Source: Albugo candida
Taxonomy: Eukaryota > Oomycota > Peronosporomycetes > Albuginales
Assembly: GCA_040437565.1 (NCBI GenBank)
Contig: JBDOQK010000012.1
Location: forward strand, 1-64,000
Reading direction: 5' to 3'
DNA length: 64,000 nucleotides
The notes under the pieces were generated by a model, which ran no database searches, was not told the origin of the DNA, and worked only from the letters and a program-made list of their open reading frames with translations. Below, one piece after another: positions 23,958 to 35,251 of this stretch. Position 1 is the first letter of the stretch, and each line of letters opens with the position of its first letter. The position numbers and the translations under genes were made by a program.

Positions 23958-26541
23958 TTATACGGTAGCCTGATTGTGTGATACTTCCACTCGGCAAGTC
24001 TCGGCGCGTTGATCATCTTGCACGGTTTCCAACTTTGCTAAGTCGCCTGATATCAGTTTGTTGTCAGGATCTATAATGTGGGCTTTCTTGTAATCTTGCA
24101 GGGCTAGAAAACTAATCAGCTAAATGTATGGTGGGGATGGTCAGTCAACTTGCCTTTCTGCCAATCCTTCATCATAGCAAAAGCCATTCCTCTACGAATT
24201 AAAAGCGCAAGTACATACTGTTTACGCTGAGAGCTACCGGGGTCCGGAATAGAGGCAAAGCACAATGTATCATCCAATTCTTGTTCACTGGTTTGTAGCA
24301 ATCCAAGCGCTTGGCTGCAGTCTTCAATGCATCTTGCTGGGTCCTTCAGCATCAAAAAGCAGGCTGCCCGGTTGGATAGGCAGGTGAGTAGAGTTGGATT
24401 CAACTCGAGAGCTTTTGAGTACGTTTCCAACGCTGCTTCTGCACAGTGATTTCGCAAATGAGTATCCCCTTCGCTCTTCAATTCATATGCTTCTGTAGCT
24501 GAAACGATTTGCAAAAAATCTTCACGGCGTTCATTATTCTCCGAGTCCATTGATAATGCGTGACCATAATCCGCCTTTGCTTCACTAAAACATGTGATTG
24601 TTTCAGTAGTCCGATGTAATCACTAATCAAGCGCTACATACCTGAATTTTCCCAACCAGCAGTAGGCTGCACCTCTTCTGGTTAGCAACTTGAGCTTGAG
24701 GCGTTGTAATCTGATACTGTCGTCTGTAACATTCCGGTTGTCTGGTACTTGTTCGAGAGCTTTTGTGCAATCAATAGCACAGTCCTTAAATAAGAAGGAA
24801 GCTCTTCCTTGTGAAAGCAGAGAGTGATGTTAGCTTCGGTGCGTACCTCATAGCGTCTCAGATGCAGGTAGCATGCGGCTCGATTGGCGAGACATCTAAC
24901 AGCCGTAAGTTATATCGACTTGGCAAAAATATTGCTCTTACATGGTATGCAAAAGTTTATCTTCTTTGACGAGAGAAATGGCTTCACTGTATACATTGAC
25001 TGCACCGCGATAATCTCTATTCTTTGCATAGTCATCTGCTTTCGCTTTCAGCCAGACGGCTACAAAATCTAGAATTAGTACAATCCAATAAAAGAGAGCA
25101 GTGCTAATGTTATGCCTTACGATCTTCCTCGCTAATGTCGTATTCGACTTTCTGTCCCCAGGTAGGATGCTTCTTAAGATGGTCACGATGCTTCATTAAC
25201 CAGTCTTGTTCCTCACCAGCTTTCGACTCTCGTAATGGAGTCGGAAATACTCTGGAGGTGAAGTGGTACGTTGAATGGAACGGTTTGCGAATAAGTGGGA
25301 TTGGTTTCTCGCTACTGTTCTCTTCATATTCTGGTAAAGCATTCTCTTCTTCAATTACTTCTGCATCCAGCTGTTCTTCTTTCTCAAGAACTGCTCTATC
25401 ATTCTCATCTTCGGATTCTGCATGTGAGAATTCTCGCTGTGGCAGATACTGTGTGCATCGGTTCTTGGTGCTTTGGCTTTCTTGCATGAAACGTAAAGAG
25501 TCATACAGAGCTGTCTAAGCCAAGCTCAAGATGAGCCCAAAATCTTAGATACATAAAATCAGAAGCTTACTTCTTCTTGCTTTTTTTCTGTAGCTTTCAG
25601 ATCGGATAGAATCTGACGATTACTCTCATCTACATCCATTTGTGCACGTAAAGTCTTGCGTTCATCATCAGCCTTACTCTGTGTTTTCCTTTCATAGAAC
25701 TACATTTATCGCAATGAGATAAGTGGCAGTCACAANNNNNNNNNNNNNNNNNNNNNNNNNNNNNNNNNNNNNNNNNNNNNNNNNNNNNNNNNNNNNNNNN
25801 NNNNNNNNNNNNNNNNNNNNNNNNNNNNNNNNNNNAACGTAAAGAGTCATACAGAGCTGTCTAAGCCAAGCTCAAGATGAGCCCAAAATCTTAGATACAT
25901 AAAATCAGAAGCTTACTTCTTCTTGCTTTTTTTCTGTAGCTTTCAGATCGGATAGAATCTGACGATTACTCTCATCTACATCCATTTGTGCACGTAAAGT
26001 CTTGCGTTCATCATCAGCCTTACTCTGTGTTTTCCTTTCATAGAACTACATTTATCGCAATGAGATAAGTGGCAGTCACAACTCTAGAAAATTGTGTGCC
26101 TCTTTTTCATAAATGTGTTGTCTTTCCATTGATTGAGCACGACGAGAAAGTCGAATGTTTTTCTCATCGGTGCAGCAAAGACTTTTCCAATGTACTATTC
26201 TAACCTGATTTAGACGATTGCCGTGAGTAAAATCGATCAATTTCAGAATCCTTAGTACCTTTTTCAACCGGATCCAGAGCTCTTTCTTCCTGCTTTGTTT
26301 CCAGATCTCGGCTGTGTTTGCATCCACGGTATCGTACAGGTCTAGAACCAGGAGATACGGTGGAGCATTAATCTTCAGTACCAAGTCGCTTACTGTAAAA
26401 GCATTAAAACAGCAGAATTATCGATGTGTTAGCATACGAACCGTAAATATCCGCATTGAACAAAGAAGCACAAGCGAGCGAGATTTGCAAATGGATGGCT
26501 TCATTATTCTGATTCCAAACATACTTTGGGGTCACGGGCAT
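23958..26541 (-). CDS. DNAAF4: DNAAF4 (DYX1C1) dynein axonemal assembly factor
   Basis: Cytoplasmic co-chaperone that helps pre-assemble axonemal dynein arms with HSP90. The ATG at 26541 starts MPVTPKYVWNQ, the opening of a CS domain. A 49-bp intron (26393-26441) gives IYVSDLVLKINAPPYLL. A charged coiled-coil segment follows (about 26240-25560). Then comes the family block TSRVFPTPLRESKAGEEQDW (about 25240), diagnostic of DYX1C1. TPR repeats follow: AKADDYAKNRDYRGAVNVYS, LTCLSNRAACFLMLKDPARC, LIRRGMAFAMMKDW and ALQDYKKAHIIDPDN. The stop is TAA at 23958-23960. At least eight exons with short introns are present; not every junction was resolved. An assembly gap splits the coiled-coil exon. A flagellar gene fits a zoospore-forming organism. 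PIG-C ends 170 bp upstream on the same strand. Confidence 0.9.
25736..25835. other. Assembly gap 5 (100 N) with 246-bp flanking overlap
   Basis: Positions 25490-25735 are repeated as 25836-26081. This lies inside DNAAF4 and duplicates one coiled-coil exon artefactually. Confidence 0.97.
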
Positions 26542-26711
26542 TTCGCGGAAGAGGCGTTTAGACAAGTATCTTAGAGTTTTAAAGTCGTGATACACCGCTT
26601 TTAGTGAAGAAAAAACATTGATGATTAGAATTGTGTTCAGCGTCAAATGGGCAATAACACAATGCGTTTCAACTCTGAGGGCTCTGCAAAAAGGTTCTTC
26701 CGTGGAATCGG

Positions 26712-27913
26712 TCACTGCTCGGGCTCAACGTGTGTGATATCCCAAGGCCCAAGAATCTCACTACACATAGAGCACTCACAAAAAATGCCATGAGGTTTCT
26801 GAATGTAATAATGACGTACTTTTTCTGCTCTTGTGCATGAAGAAACCATAATGGAGAAATAAATACAAGAAAGAGGACCAGAATGCTGCTCGACACGCAC
26901 ATTGCTGGACTCAAAAATTGCCATGTTAGCGTAGCTGAGATCGAGAAGAAAAGTGCAGTAACAGCCATATAAATGGTTTCAGATTCTTTCTATCACATGC
27001 GCACATGACTTCAGACAATCTACATCACAAAAGTAGAAACCCACCTTAATCTGACGTTGGAGGATAGGAAGCAATGCAAAAAGCTCAATGGCTAGAAGAA
27101 GGAACGCGAACACATGTACATTTGATTGTAATCTCGAAGCTTGTAGAACAGCTGTAAACATGGCCGCATTCATCGAGATGGTTCCACTAAAGCTGCTATG
27201 AAAAAAGACTGATACGATTGAAAGGAATTCAAATTCGATTACGGTACGAACCTCCCAATGCCGGAATCGATATATGTGTAATTATGGCTCAATAAATGGA
27301 TCAAGCCAAAAAGGATACCGAGGGCTCGAATGGTGTCATCCGCATATGTCTGGGTCAGTGTCCCGAGCACAGGAGAGAGGATGGAAAGGGTGGAGACAAA
27401 AAGAACAGAATTCCCGATCACGTCGGCCAAATCTAAAAGTCACACTAAATTTCATGACTGCGTACGTTGAGTTTGACTATTTACCAGGTGGGACTTGAAA
27501 GTATGCACGAAAGATGATGCAGGCAAAAGTCGGTAAAATTGCGTCAATGTATCCCAACAGCGCGACTGAAATATGACTATTACGAGTTCCTTCAAAGAGA
27601 GACTATTGACACGAGACACATTGATTTATAAGATTGATATTAATCACAATCTGAACTTACATGGAAAATAAGCGTTGTAGAAATCTGCTGCGCAACTGCA
27701 GCCATGGAGCGGACCATCTGACCGTATTCGTGATCTCGAACATTTACTAGACAGCATCAAGCTGTATTCTGAGTTTTGCACTATATGGCGCCTGCATAGT
27801 CAGGTACCATTCATGCGTAGTTGCTCTAAGAAAGACTCGTCGACGTAATTGTCAGGAAATGGTTGCTTCGAGTAGAGCGTTTTGCACCATTTCATCGACG
27901 TCATTGCCGCCAT
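26712..27913 (-). CDS. PIGC: PIG-C / GPI2, GPI-GlcNAc transferase subunit
   Basis: Membrane subunit of the ER complex that adds N-acetylglucosamine to phosphatidylinositol, the first step of GPI-anchor synthesis. The ATG at 27913 starts [19 protein letters not shown] and continues with [16 protein letters not shown], the conserved PIG-C N-terminus. A 61-bp intron (27747-27807) joins it to [11 protein letters not shown]. Later exons carry hydrophobic segments with family blocks [19 protein letters not shown] (about 27370), [15 protein letters not shown] and [14 protein letters not shown] (about 27170-27050). The protein ends [15 protein letters not shown], like the HGPWDEAEI end of the animal protein, with the stop at 26712-26714. 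Some internal junctions are not resolved. Neighbours are DNAAF4 (170 bp) and Sen54 (120 bp), all on the minus strand. Confidence 0.9.
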
Positions 27914-28033
27914 TTTTAAGGTATTTCAGCCAATGATTCAATCAAGTGAAAGTGCAAAAGAAGCCGACGATCTAATCTAATTTACGTACGCATACAGCTC
28001 GAAAGACAAAAACTTGACCATTTTCTAATACTT

Positions 28034-28917
28034 TCAAGGTGTGATACTTATCTCGTGAAAAAGAATGGTATTTTGATGCACAACCGCCACCTTTAAAGGG
28101 ACAGGATCGCTATGTCGCATCGCATATTGCAAAGTTGCAATTGAGGGAACTGCATCTTCAAAACGGTATACAAGCACCCGGAACACGAGATGAAGTCGCT
28201 TGACGAGCTGCTCATCCGTGACACCATCTGCTTTTTGGCATGGGTTGTTCAATTGACCAGGAACTTGCTTATAGCTCTTAAATACATCATAGGCAATTTC
28301 ATCGCGCCTTCCAGGTAGACAAGTGATCTCGTCCGTGATACTTTCTAACTCCTTCATTGAAAAGTGTCTTCTTGGGTGAAATTTATTCGCTTTCAAATGT
28401 GCATACACAAGTACATGTGGCATCCAACTACTTTGGAGGAAGAAATGAAATTCATCAATCCCAATAACATGTGGTTGATTGAAATCGTCCGATTGCAGAC
28501 TGAAAAGCTGTATCGCGTGTCGTTGCAGCAGGTAATATACTTCTTCCGGGTAAAGGGGAGGGCCATGAACATTTTGACCTGTCAGAGTCTCCACACGGTG
28601 TCTTGTTGCTCCAATTACAGCTGCAGTGGATTCCGTGCGATACTTCAATCCCATATGGAACCAAAGCTTGCCTTGTTGCCGCGTGATAAAAGTAAGCATC
28701 GATGTTGCATCATACCAACCAATGGAGTTTCTCCCCATCGAATATTCGCTTACTGTAACTGAAACTAGTTTGATAACACATCAGACACGCATCCTGTGAA
28801 GTCGCTGTCTGTGAGATTGCTTAGAGGGTCTTTCTGTATCACAAGCATGTAGCCAGGGTCCTTATGAATCGGACACAGCAAATCCAGAGACGTTTGTAAA
28901 CTAGGATAAGCCATCAT
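28034..28917 (-). CDS. Sen54-like tRNA-splicing endonuclease subunit
   Basis: Structural subunit of the endonuclease that cuts introns from pre-tRNA. The key block is GPPLYPEEVYYLLQRHAIQLF, matching the L-PEE-LYL-ERG-L signature of the Sen54 N-terminal domain. It is preceded by a W-x-H-M-G-L segment and a strand on STAAVIG. A first exon (28917 to about 28790) reads MMAYPSLQTSLDLLCPIHKD and must splice to the exon that opens near 28755; that junction is not settled. The C-terminal part (about residues 150-280) is less conserved but open to the stop at 28034. The start lies in the contig overlap (equivalent 29055), 20 bp from the divergent INTS3 start. Confidence 0.7.
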
Positions 28918-28938
28918 TTAATGTGTACACATCCATAA

Positions 28939-29038
28939 NNNNNNNNNNNNNNNNNNNNNNNNNNNNNNNNNNNNNNNNNNNNNNNNNNNNNNNNNNNNNN
29001 NNNNNNNNNNNNNNNNNNNNNNNNNNNNNNNNNNNNNN
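28939..29038. other. Assembly gap 6 (100 N) with 38-bp flanking overlap
   Basis: The 38 bases 28901-28938 are repeated as 29039-29076. Removing the overlap brings the Sen54 and INTS3 start codons to 20 bp apart. Confidence 0.96.
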
Positions 29039-29055
29039 CTAGGATAAGCCATCAT

Positions 29056-29075
29056 TTAATGTGTACACATCCATA
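29056..29075. promoter_or_regulatory. 20-bp divergent spacer between Sen54 and INTS3, with a micro-uORF
   Basis: Between the minus ATG (29053-29055) and the plus ATG (29076) lie only 20 bases. An ATG at 29059 opens a five-codon upstream ORF on the INTS3 strand. Its TAA overlaps the INTS3 start as TAATG (29074-29078). Each gene's transcription start must lie within the other's transcribed region, or further 5' exons exist. Confidence 0.55.
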
Positions 29076-32000
29076 ATGGATCAAGATGTCAGTAGCGTGA
29101 GCAAAGGCGAAAATGCTGCTTCGACGCTCGCAGTGCGATCTAAATCCGATGTTGAGGATTCTCTTTATCGGAAAGTGTCAATAGAACACACAAAATATGC
29201 TTTACGGGACGAAAACTTGCAGTGCGTTTCTCAACCGGTCTCACCGAGCGTGAACATCTCACATCCGCCGTACTCTCGCCTAATAAATCACGTCCCTCTC
29301 GATGGAACAGATGAATATGACAGGAAATGGTATGCGCACTTTTATTACCTCCAAAAAGCCATACAAGGAAAACAAGAGGAAGAAATTTTGGATATCTTAA
29401 AAGACATATCGACTCAATCAGCGCAGACGCAAATACAAATTGACATTGGTCTCGTTTATGGAATCGTAACGGAATCGAATCTATCGAAAAATTATTTACG
29501 CTATTTGATGGTCGTAGCGGAGAGCGATGGCTTTAAAAATTGCATCATATGTCTCCAGAAGATCATCGAACTCAAATTCAACAAGCTTTTAGTAACATGC
29601 CGCAATCAGCTGTTATGGTTGGTCCGTGAGTTTGTACATTGCAATGTCTCAGGAGTCGACAACTTACTGATAGGACTCATGCGGTACATCACGGGTGGGG
29701 ACTCAAGTCGAACAACAACATGGCTGGCTGCAACGGTTGTCAAGATACTACACGAACATGAAAGTTGGCTTCTTTCTTCATCCACCCTGATTCCTTTTGT
29801 ATTTCACACATTTGCACGCGCTGTGATGGATCATGCGGGTGCTACACATACAAGTTTGCTTAAAGAGGAGATCGAGCTGTGCACGCTTTTATGGAATCAT
29901 CGGTATTCTGATGTCGCACAATTAGGCCGTGAAGTTGTTCGAATTCTTAATGATGGGAAAGAGGTGAGTTTTTTTACTTCATTTTTTAACAAGAGGTAAT
30001 GAAGTATGTAGATCCCCGGAATACAAGCTTTGTGGAAGCAGCTTCGAAACGGAAATGATGTCGTATCAAACCAACCGCGAGAGAATGCCAACGAAAATTG
30101 TTTTTCTGAATTGATGATGGTCCCTACTCCAGCCAAGTATCTGGCATACCGCCTTACTCCGAAAATGGAAGAACAACTCCTATTCATGATGGTAGACACA
30201 CACAGTCTATCGACCTTGAATTGTGACGAGATAATTGGCTTTGTTAGGAACGAGTGCAGCTTGGATACATAACACGCTACCAACGCTGGTTTGCAATGGA
30301 GTTTCTGAGTAGCGCTGGATCAGAAGCATTTGTTCCCGACCTCATTCGGTATGTATGTGCTGTATATCGCCCTCTTCAGAATACGGCAAACACCAAAGTT
30401 ACCCCCCGATATCATATCCTTGGTTGGTTGTACCTTCTTTGGTAAGTCTTTGTTGAATACACTGAGCAATCCTTGAATCCTGCTTTCAGCTCCAAGTCTT
30501 CGGCAAATCTAGCTCGAGCTCAGTTCGCCATATTTTTCGATTGTCTGTATTTTCGGGAAAATGAGGATGTTAAGACAATCGAGCCAGCCTTACTCCTTAT
30601 GGTAACTTATCGCATGCCTGTAAATGAATGCTTTTAATGAGTTTAATGGTGATATAGGTGAAATCCATTAAGAGCCATCCTTCACTAACGTTGGCGATGC
30701 TCCAATTTTTAATTTCTACTGTTGAAAACTTTCCTTTATCAGACACCAGCAAGGAAATGATGCAAAAAGGGGTGTCAACAGCGTTTTCTGTGATTATCAA
30801 ACAAAAAATTGTCACCTCCTTGCAGTCTTTGCAGTCATTCCCCCTCCTGGGAACAGCTGCTCCAGAAACTGCTTCAGAGCTTTGTCGGATCTTCCCGGAA
30901 CATTTTACTGCCCTGGATAGCAGCAAAGCAGCCAAAGATGAAGGTGAAATCCACGCAGTTCCCTCGAGCACTCAGTCGACCGACCTGGCACAATACGGAA
31001 CAACTGTATCAGGTGATTCCGCAGCAGTCAAGACGTCCGTTTCAAACGAATGCGAGGTCACAGAACCATCTGCCCACGCACAAGTATTTGTTAGGACCAC
31101 TCCGGAGCCTATTTTCCTGTCTACGTCTCTTACGCGTACACCCAGTCCATCGACTTCAGACGCAAGTAACTCACCGAAACAGAGTACGGCAGATTCCACA
31201 TCGTTGAGTTCATCTTCATTTTTGCCGGATCACTCAGAATTTCAGAGAGACAACTCGTTTGGATCACTCAACCTTTTGAGCTCGCATATTCAGATCCGGG
31301 ATGGCGATTTGGAAGTTCCTCCAATATTAATGTCACTCGGTGAAGATGCTTGGAAAAGACTGCAGGAATGTATCTCGATTTCTGGAACGTATACTTTATC
31401 GAGTTTCGAGTTCTCAATGGAACAAATTCTCACCGCTTGGATAAAGTGCGATAACGCAGCCGATCTGGCACAAGCACTTGGTACATACTTGCATCAGATA
31501 ATGGAAAAGATGCTACTCTGCTCGCGTATTGGCGTATCGATCAAGTCGAATTCAATACGTGGTTCTGCCTTCAATGTTTTTCTCAAGCAGCTGTTGAACC
31601 AGTCTCCCGATCGGTATCTACCCGTTTTAGAGGCAATGTACAATAGAGATGCGTCGATAAGCTTCCGCTTGCTCGCATGTTGCTGCATGGACGTTCGCGA
31701 AGTAGCGATCGATAAAGCACTTGCACCCTATACAACTCTTGTACAACATCTTGATGGAGAAGTTGCTCAGTTTTGTATCAAGGATTTGCTTTTGACACAG
31801 CATATTGATGACGCCAGAATGATTGCAAGAAGCTCGGTAGGAATTTCATCCTCGGAAGCCCCTNNNNNNNNNNNNNNNNNNNNNNNNNNNNNNNNNNNNN
31901 NNNNNNNNNNNNNNNNNNNNNNNNNNNNNNNNNNNNNNNNNNNNNNNNNNNNNNNNNNNNNNNTGCTCGCATGTTGCTGCATGGACGTTCGCGAAGTAGC

Positions 32001-32979
32001 GATCGATAAAGCACTTGCACCCTATACAACTCTTGTACAACATCTTGATGGAGAAGTTGCTCAGTTTTGTATCAAGGATTTGCTTTTGACACAGCATATT
32101 GATGACGCCAGAATGATTGCAAGAAGCTCGGTAGGAATTTCATCCTCGGAAGCCCCTAACACTTTCGAAATGACAGCTGTTGACTTTGCTGTCTTACAAA
32201 TCATTCCTTATTTCTTTTCGAATGCAGATCATCCGTTTTTGGTCAAAATAATGAGTCGATGTGAATCGCTGATTGAATTTCTGGTCGGTCACGGGACACC
32301 ATCCATGCTATTGTCTATGACCAGCTGGATATCTCTTCAGAAATTCTCATTATTCAAGCATCGCATGCCAAACATTCTGTTAGCATCCCTTCATTGGTCA
32401 TCCTGGGAACAATTTGTGCTTTGGGACCTCATTCTTATCGAATTACAAGCAGCTCGGTCGCCATCGGCGACAAAAGCGTTTATGGCAGCTGCTCGGAAAG
32501 TGTTTATGTGCGCAGACCCAGACGAACATGTTGAGACTCTGATGGGGTTGGCAAAGTGTCTCATTCATTTCACACCCGATGCAAACATTCTGCAGTGTGT
32601 GTTTAAACTATCAGATCGATACCAGGAAGTAACGGAATGTATTTTATCTTGCTGGATGGATCAACACGCTGAAATAGTGAAAAACTACATACTCGTCATC
32701 CTCCAAACAATGGGAAACGATCCAAAAACGCTGTCTAACGATGTGAGTCAAATTATAATCAAATTGGAAGCGCTTCAGAAACCACGTGTCAAGGTAAATA
32801 GCGGCTTCCAGCTGCTCCAAGATGAAATGGTAGTTGATGCATTGCAAAGAATTTTGAGCAATGAAAATAGCAAGCAGAATGCTATCAGTTTTCCAACGCT
32901 TTGGCGACTTATCCAATCGGAAACAATGATTGAGTCTCCTTCTTGTCCATCGGAGAAGAAGCAAAAAGTGACTTTATAA
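29076..32979 (+). CDS. INTS3: Integrator complex subunit 3 (INTS3)
   Basis: Subunit of the nuclear Integrator complex, which cleaves snRNA and other nascent RNAs; in animals INTS3 also belongs to the SOSS single-strand-DNA repair complex. Exons are 29076-29963, 30012-30191, 30260-30441, 30490-30601 and 30658-32979, with phases consistent at all four junctions. Family blocks include NQLLWLVREFVHCNVSGVDN, RYITGGDSSRTTTWLA, KYLAYRLTPKMEEQLLFMM, ITRYQRWFAMEFLS and LIRYVCAVYRP. A Ser/Thr-rich linker lies near 31000-31250, and the C-terminal half is helical. The chosen ATG follows a five-codon uORF. An assembly gap adds 294 bp (100 N plus 194 bp repeated), which happens to stay in frame; the true protein is about 1129 residues. 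The V-ATPase gene starts 139 bp downstream. Confidence 0.92.
31864..31963. other. Assembly gap 7 (100 N) with 194-bp flanking overlap
   Basis: Positions 31670-31863 are repeated as 31964-32157 within the last INTS3 exon. Confidence 0.97.
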
Positions 32980-33118
32980 TGTGGAATTTACTTTGTTTCC
33001 TTGTATCTGAGCAATTAAATCGTAAGGAGATACTTTTAAAAAGACATCTACTGCGATTGGTCAAAAACAGTATCGTCTTTTTACGACATTGAGATCTTCA
33101 CGAAAACGAGGCTGAAAA

Positions 33119-35072
33119 ATGATTTCTGTGGATGATATGTTCCAAGTGAATGCAAAAGCAGTTGTACGTGACTACTTTGTCGAACCTAGGATCGGTGAGT
33201 AGCAGCTGGAAGCACTCAAAATGAGGCACAATTCGGATCGTACTAACATCCTGAGTAGATTACAGCACGATATCAGGGGTGAATGGACCCTTGGTCATAC
33301 TGGAAAATGTCAAGGTGCGTTGTTGCTAACAGAAGATTCTTTGAATGGAGGGTTTAAAAATGAGCTGTTTTTACGTACGTATAGCTCCCAAAGTTTTATG
33401 AAATTGTCAATTTGACACTAGCAAATGGTGAGAAGCGGCAAGGACAGGTCTTAGAGGTGCAAGGATCAAAAGCCGTCGTACAAGTATTCGAAGGAACGGA
33501 TGGAATCGATAGTCGTCATACACACTGTGAGTTTACGGGCGATATATTGAAAATGCCAATCTCAGAAGAGATGCTTGGAAGAGCTTTCAATGGCTCGGGA
33601 AAAGCGATCGACGGAGCACCGGCGGTTGTAGCGGAAGATTATTTGAGTATAGAGGGACAACCTATAAACCCCTCGTGTCGTGATTATCCAAAAGAAATGA
33701 TACAAACCGGAATCTCCGCAATCGATGTCATGAATTCGATTGCACGGGGACAAAAGATTCCATTATTTTCAGCTGCCGGATTACCGCACAATGAGGTTCG
33801 CTTGTCAGCATACCGATCGTAATGAATTTTATGAACGCAATTCTAGATTGCAGCACAAATCTGTCGTCAAGCTGGTTTAGTACAGCGGAAAGACGTGATC
33901 GATTCTCATGAAGACAATTTTGCTATTGTATTTGGAGCCATGGGTGTAAATATGGAAACTGCTCGTTTCTTCCGAAATGATTTCGAAGAGGTACGAATGA
34001 ATAACACTTATTGCTAAACCTCTTATACGTATAATTCTCGCTAGAGTGGTGCTATGCAAAGAACAGCCCTTTTCATGAATCTTGCAAATGATCCGACCAT
34101 TGAGCGAATCATCACTCCTCGCTTAGCGCTGACGACTGCCGAGTATCTGGCATACGAACGAGGACTTCACGTTCTCGTTATATTGACAGACATGAGCTCA
34201 TATGCAGATGCGTTACGTGAAGTTTCTGCAGCTCGTGAAGAAGTGCCAGGTCGTCGAGGGTATCCTGGTTATATGTACACAGATCTCTCGACGATCTACG
34301 AGCGTGCTGGCCGTGTCACTGGTCGCAGCGGGTACGACAACTCCTCAACAAATTCTTACTTGTTTATTGATGGGCCTTTTTAGATCAATAACACAACTAC
34401 CGATTTTGACGATGCCTAATGACGATATCACGCATCCTATCCCTGATCTGACAGGTTACATCACAGAAGGACAGGTACATAAAAAATCTATAGATTCCAA
34501 TCGATGCGTCTAATTGATTGTTTCTGCATAGATTTATGTTGACCGACAGCTTCATAATCGCCAAATCTTTCCACCAATTAATGTTCTCCCATCCTTATCA
34601 CGTCTGATGAAGAGTGCAATTGGCGACGGAATGACTCGAGACGACCACAGTGCAGTTTCCAATCAGTTGTATGCGAGTTATGCTACAGGGAAAGATGTTC
34701 AAGCAATGAAAGCTGTAGTTGGCGAAGAAGCGCTTTCACTAGAAGATCATTTATATCTCAAATTCACCGAAAAATTCGAAGGGAAATTTATCGCACAAGG
34801 TGAAGATATATCGATGACATGCTAGAGCATCTTCTAATAAGCGGCATGGATATTAGGTCCATATCAATCTCGTGATATCTTCGAGTCCTTGGATTTGGCG
34901 TGGTCATTGTTCCGTTCTTTCCCAAAAGAGTTGCTCAAAAAGATTCCAAAGAAGCAATTGGATCTCTATTACGCTAGACGGACGCAATTACGGGATGGAA
35001 AGGAAGAGGTAAGCGAGCTGTTTTCTGACTGAATATCCGTTCACTTCTTTTTTATGTATCTATGCGTAGTAA
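33119..35072 (+). CDS. V-type H+-ATPase subunit B
   Basis: Non-catalytic nucleotide-binding subunit of the V1 ring, which acidifies vacuoles and endosomes. Exons are 33119-33194, 33259-33314, 33385-33795, 33847-33990, 34045-34331, 34384-34474, 34532-34799, 34857-35008 and a stop-only exon 35070-35072. Together they give exactly 495 residues, the family's usual size. Near-invariant blocks include [109 protein letters not shown] and [18 protein letters not shown]. If the last intron were retained, the frame would instead end at 35030-35032 with seven extra codons. All introns are 48-70 bp with GT-AG ends. Confidence 0.97.
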
Positions 35073-35251
35073 TATCGATCGTGATGCGATCTATACGAAT
35101 TGTGCACAATCTGAAGGCTGTTCTCATCTGACAAGCGGTCTGATATCATTTCTCCTGAATTAAACCAAAATATACGCAAACGTTCAATTGTTGTTGCTTC
35201 GCTCCGTAAGAATTGTTTCCATTCCAACCCTGACTACGTTCGTGTCCTAAG

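Noticed and set aside
23374-23997. Second copy of the DNAAF4 TPR exons
   Set aside because: It is the left copy of a contig overlap at a 100-N gap, not a gene duplication.
29061-29075. Alternative INTS3 start five codons upstream
   Set aside because: That codon is GTG; the first ATG in frame is at 29076, and the nearby ATG at 29059 is in another frame.
31670-32157. Internal duplication of a 65-residue INTS3 segment
   Set aside because: The repeat exactly flanks a 100-N gap; frame is kept only because 294 is divisible by three.
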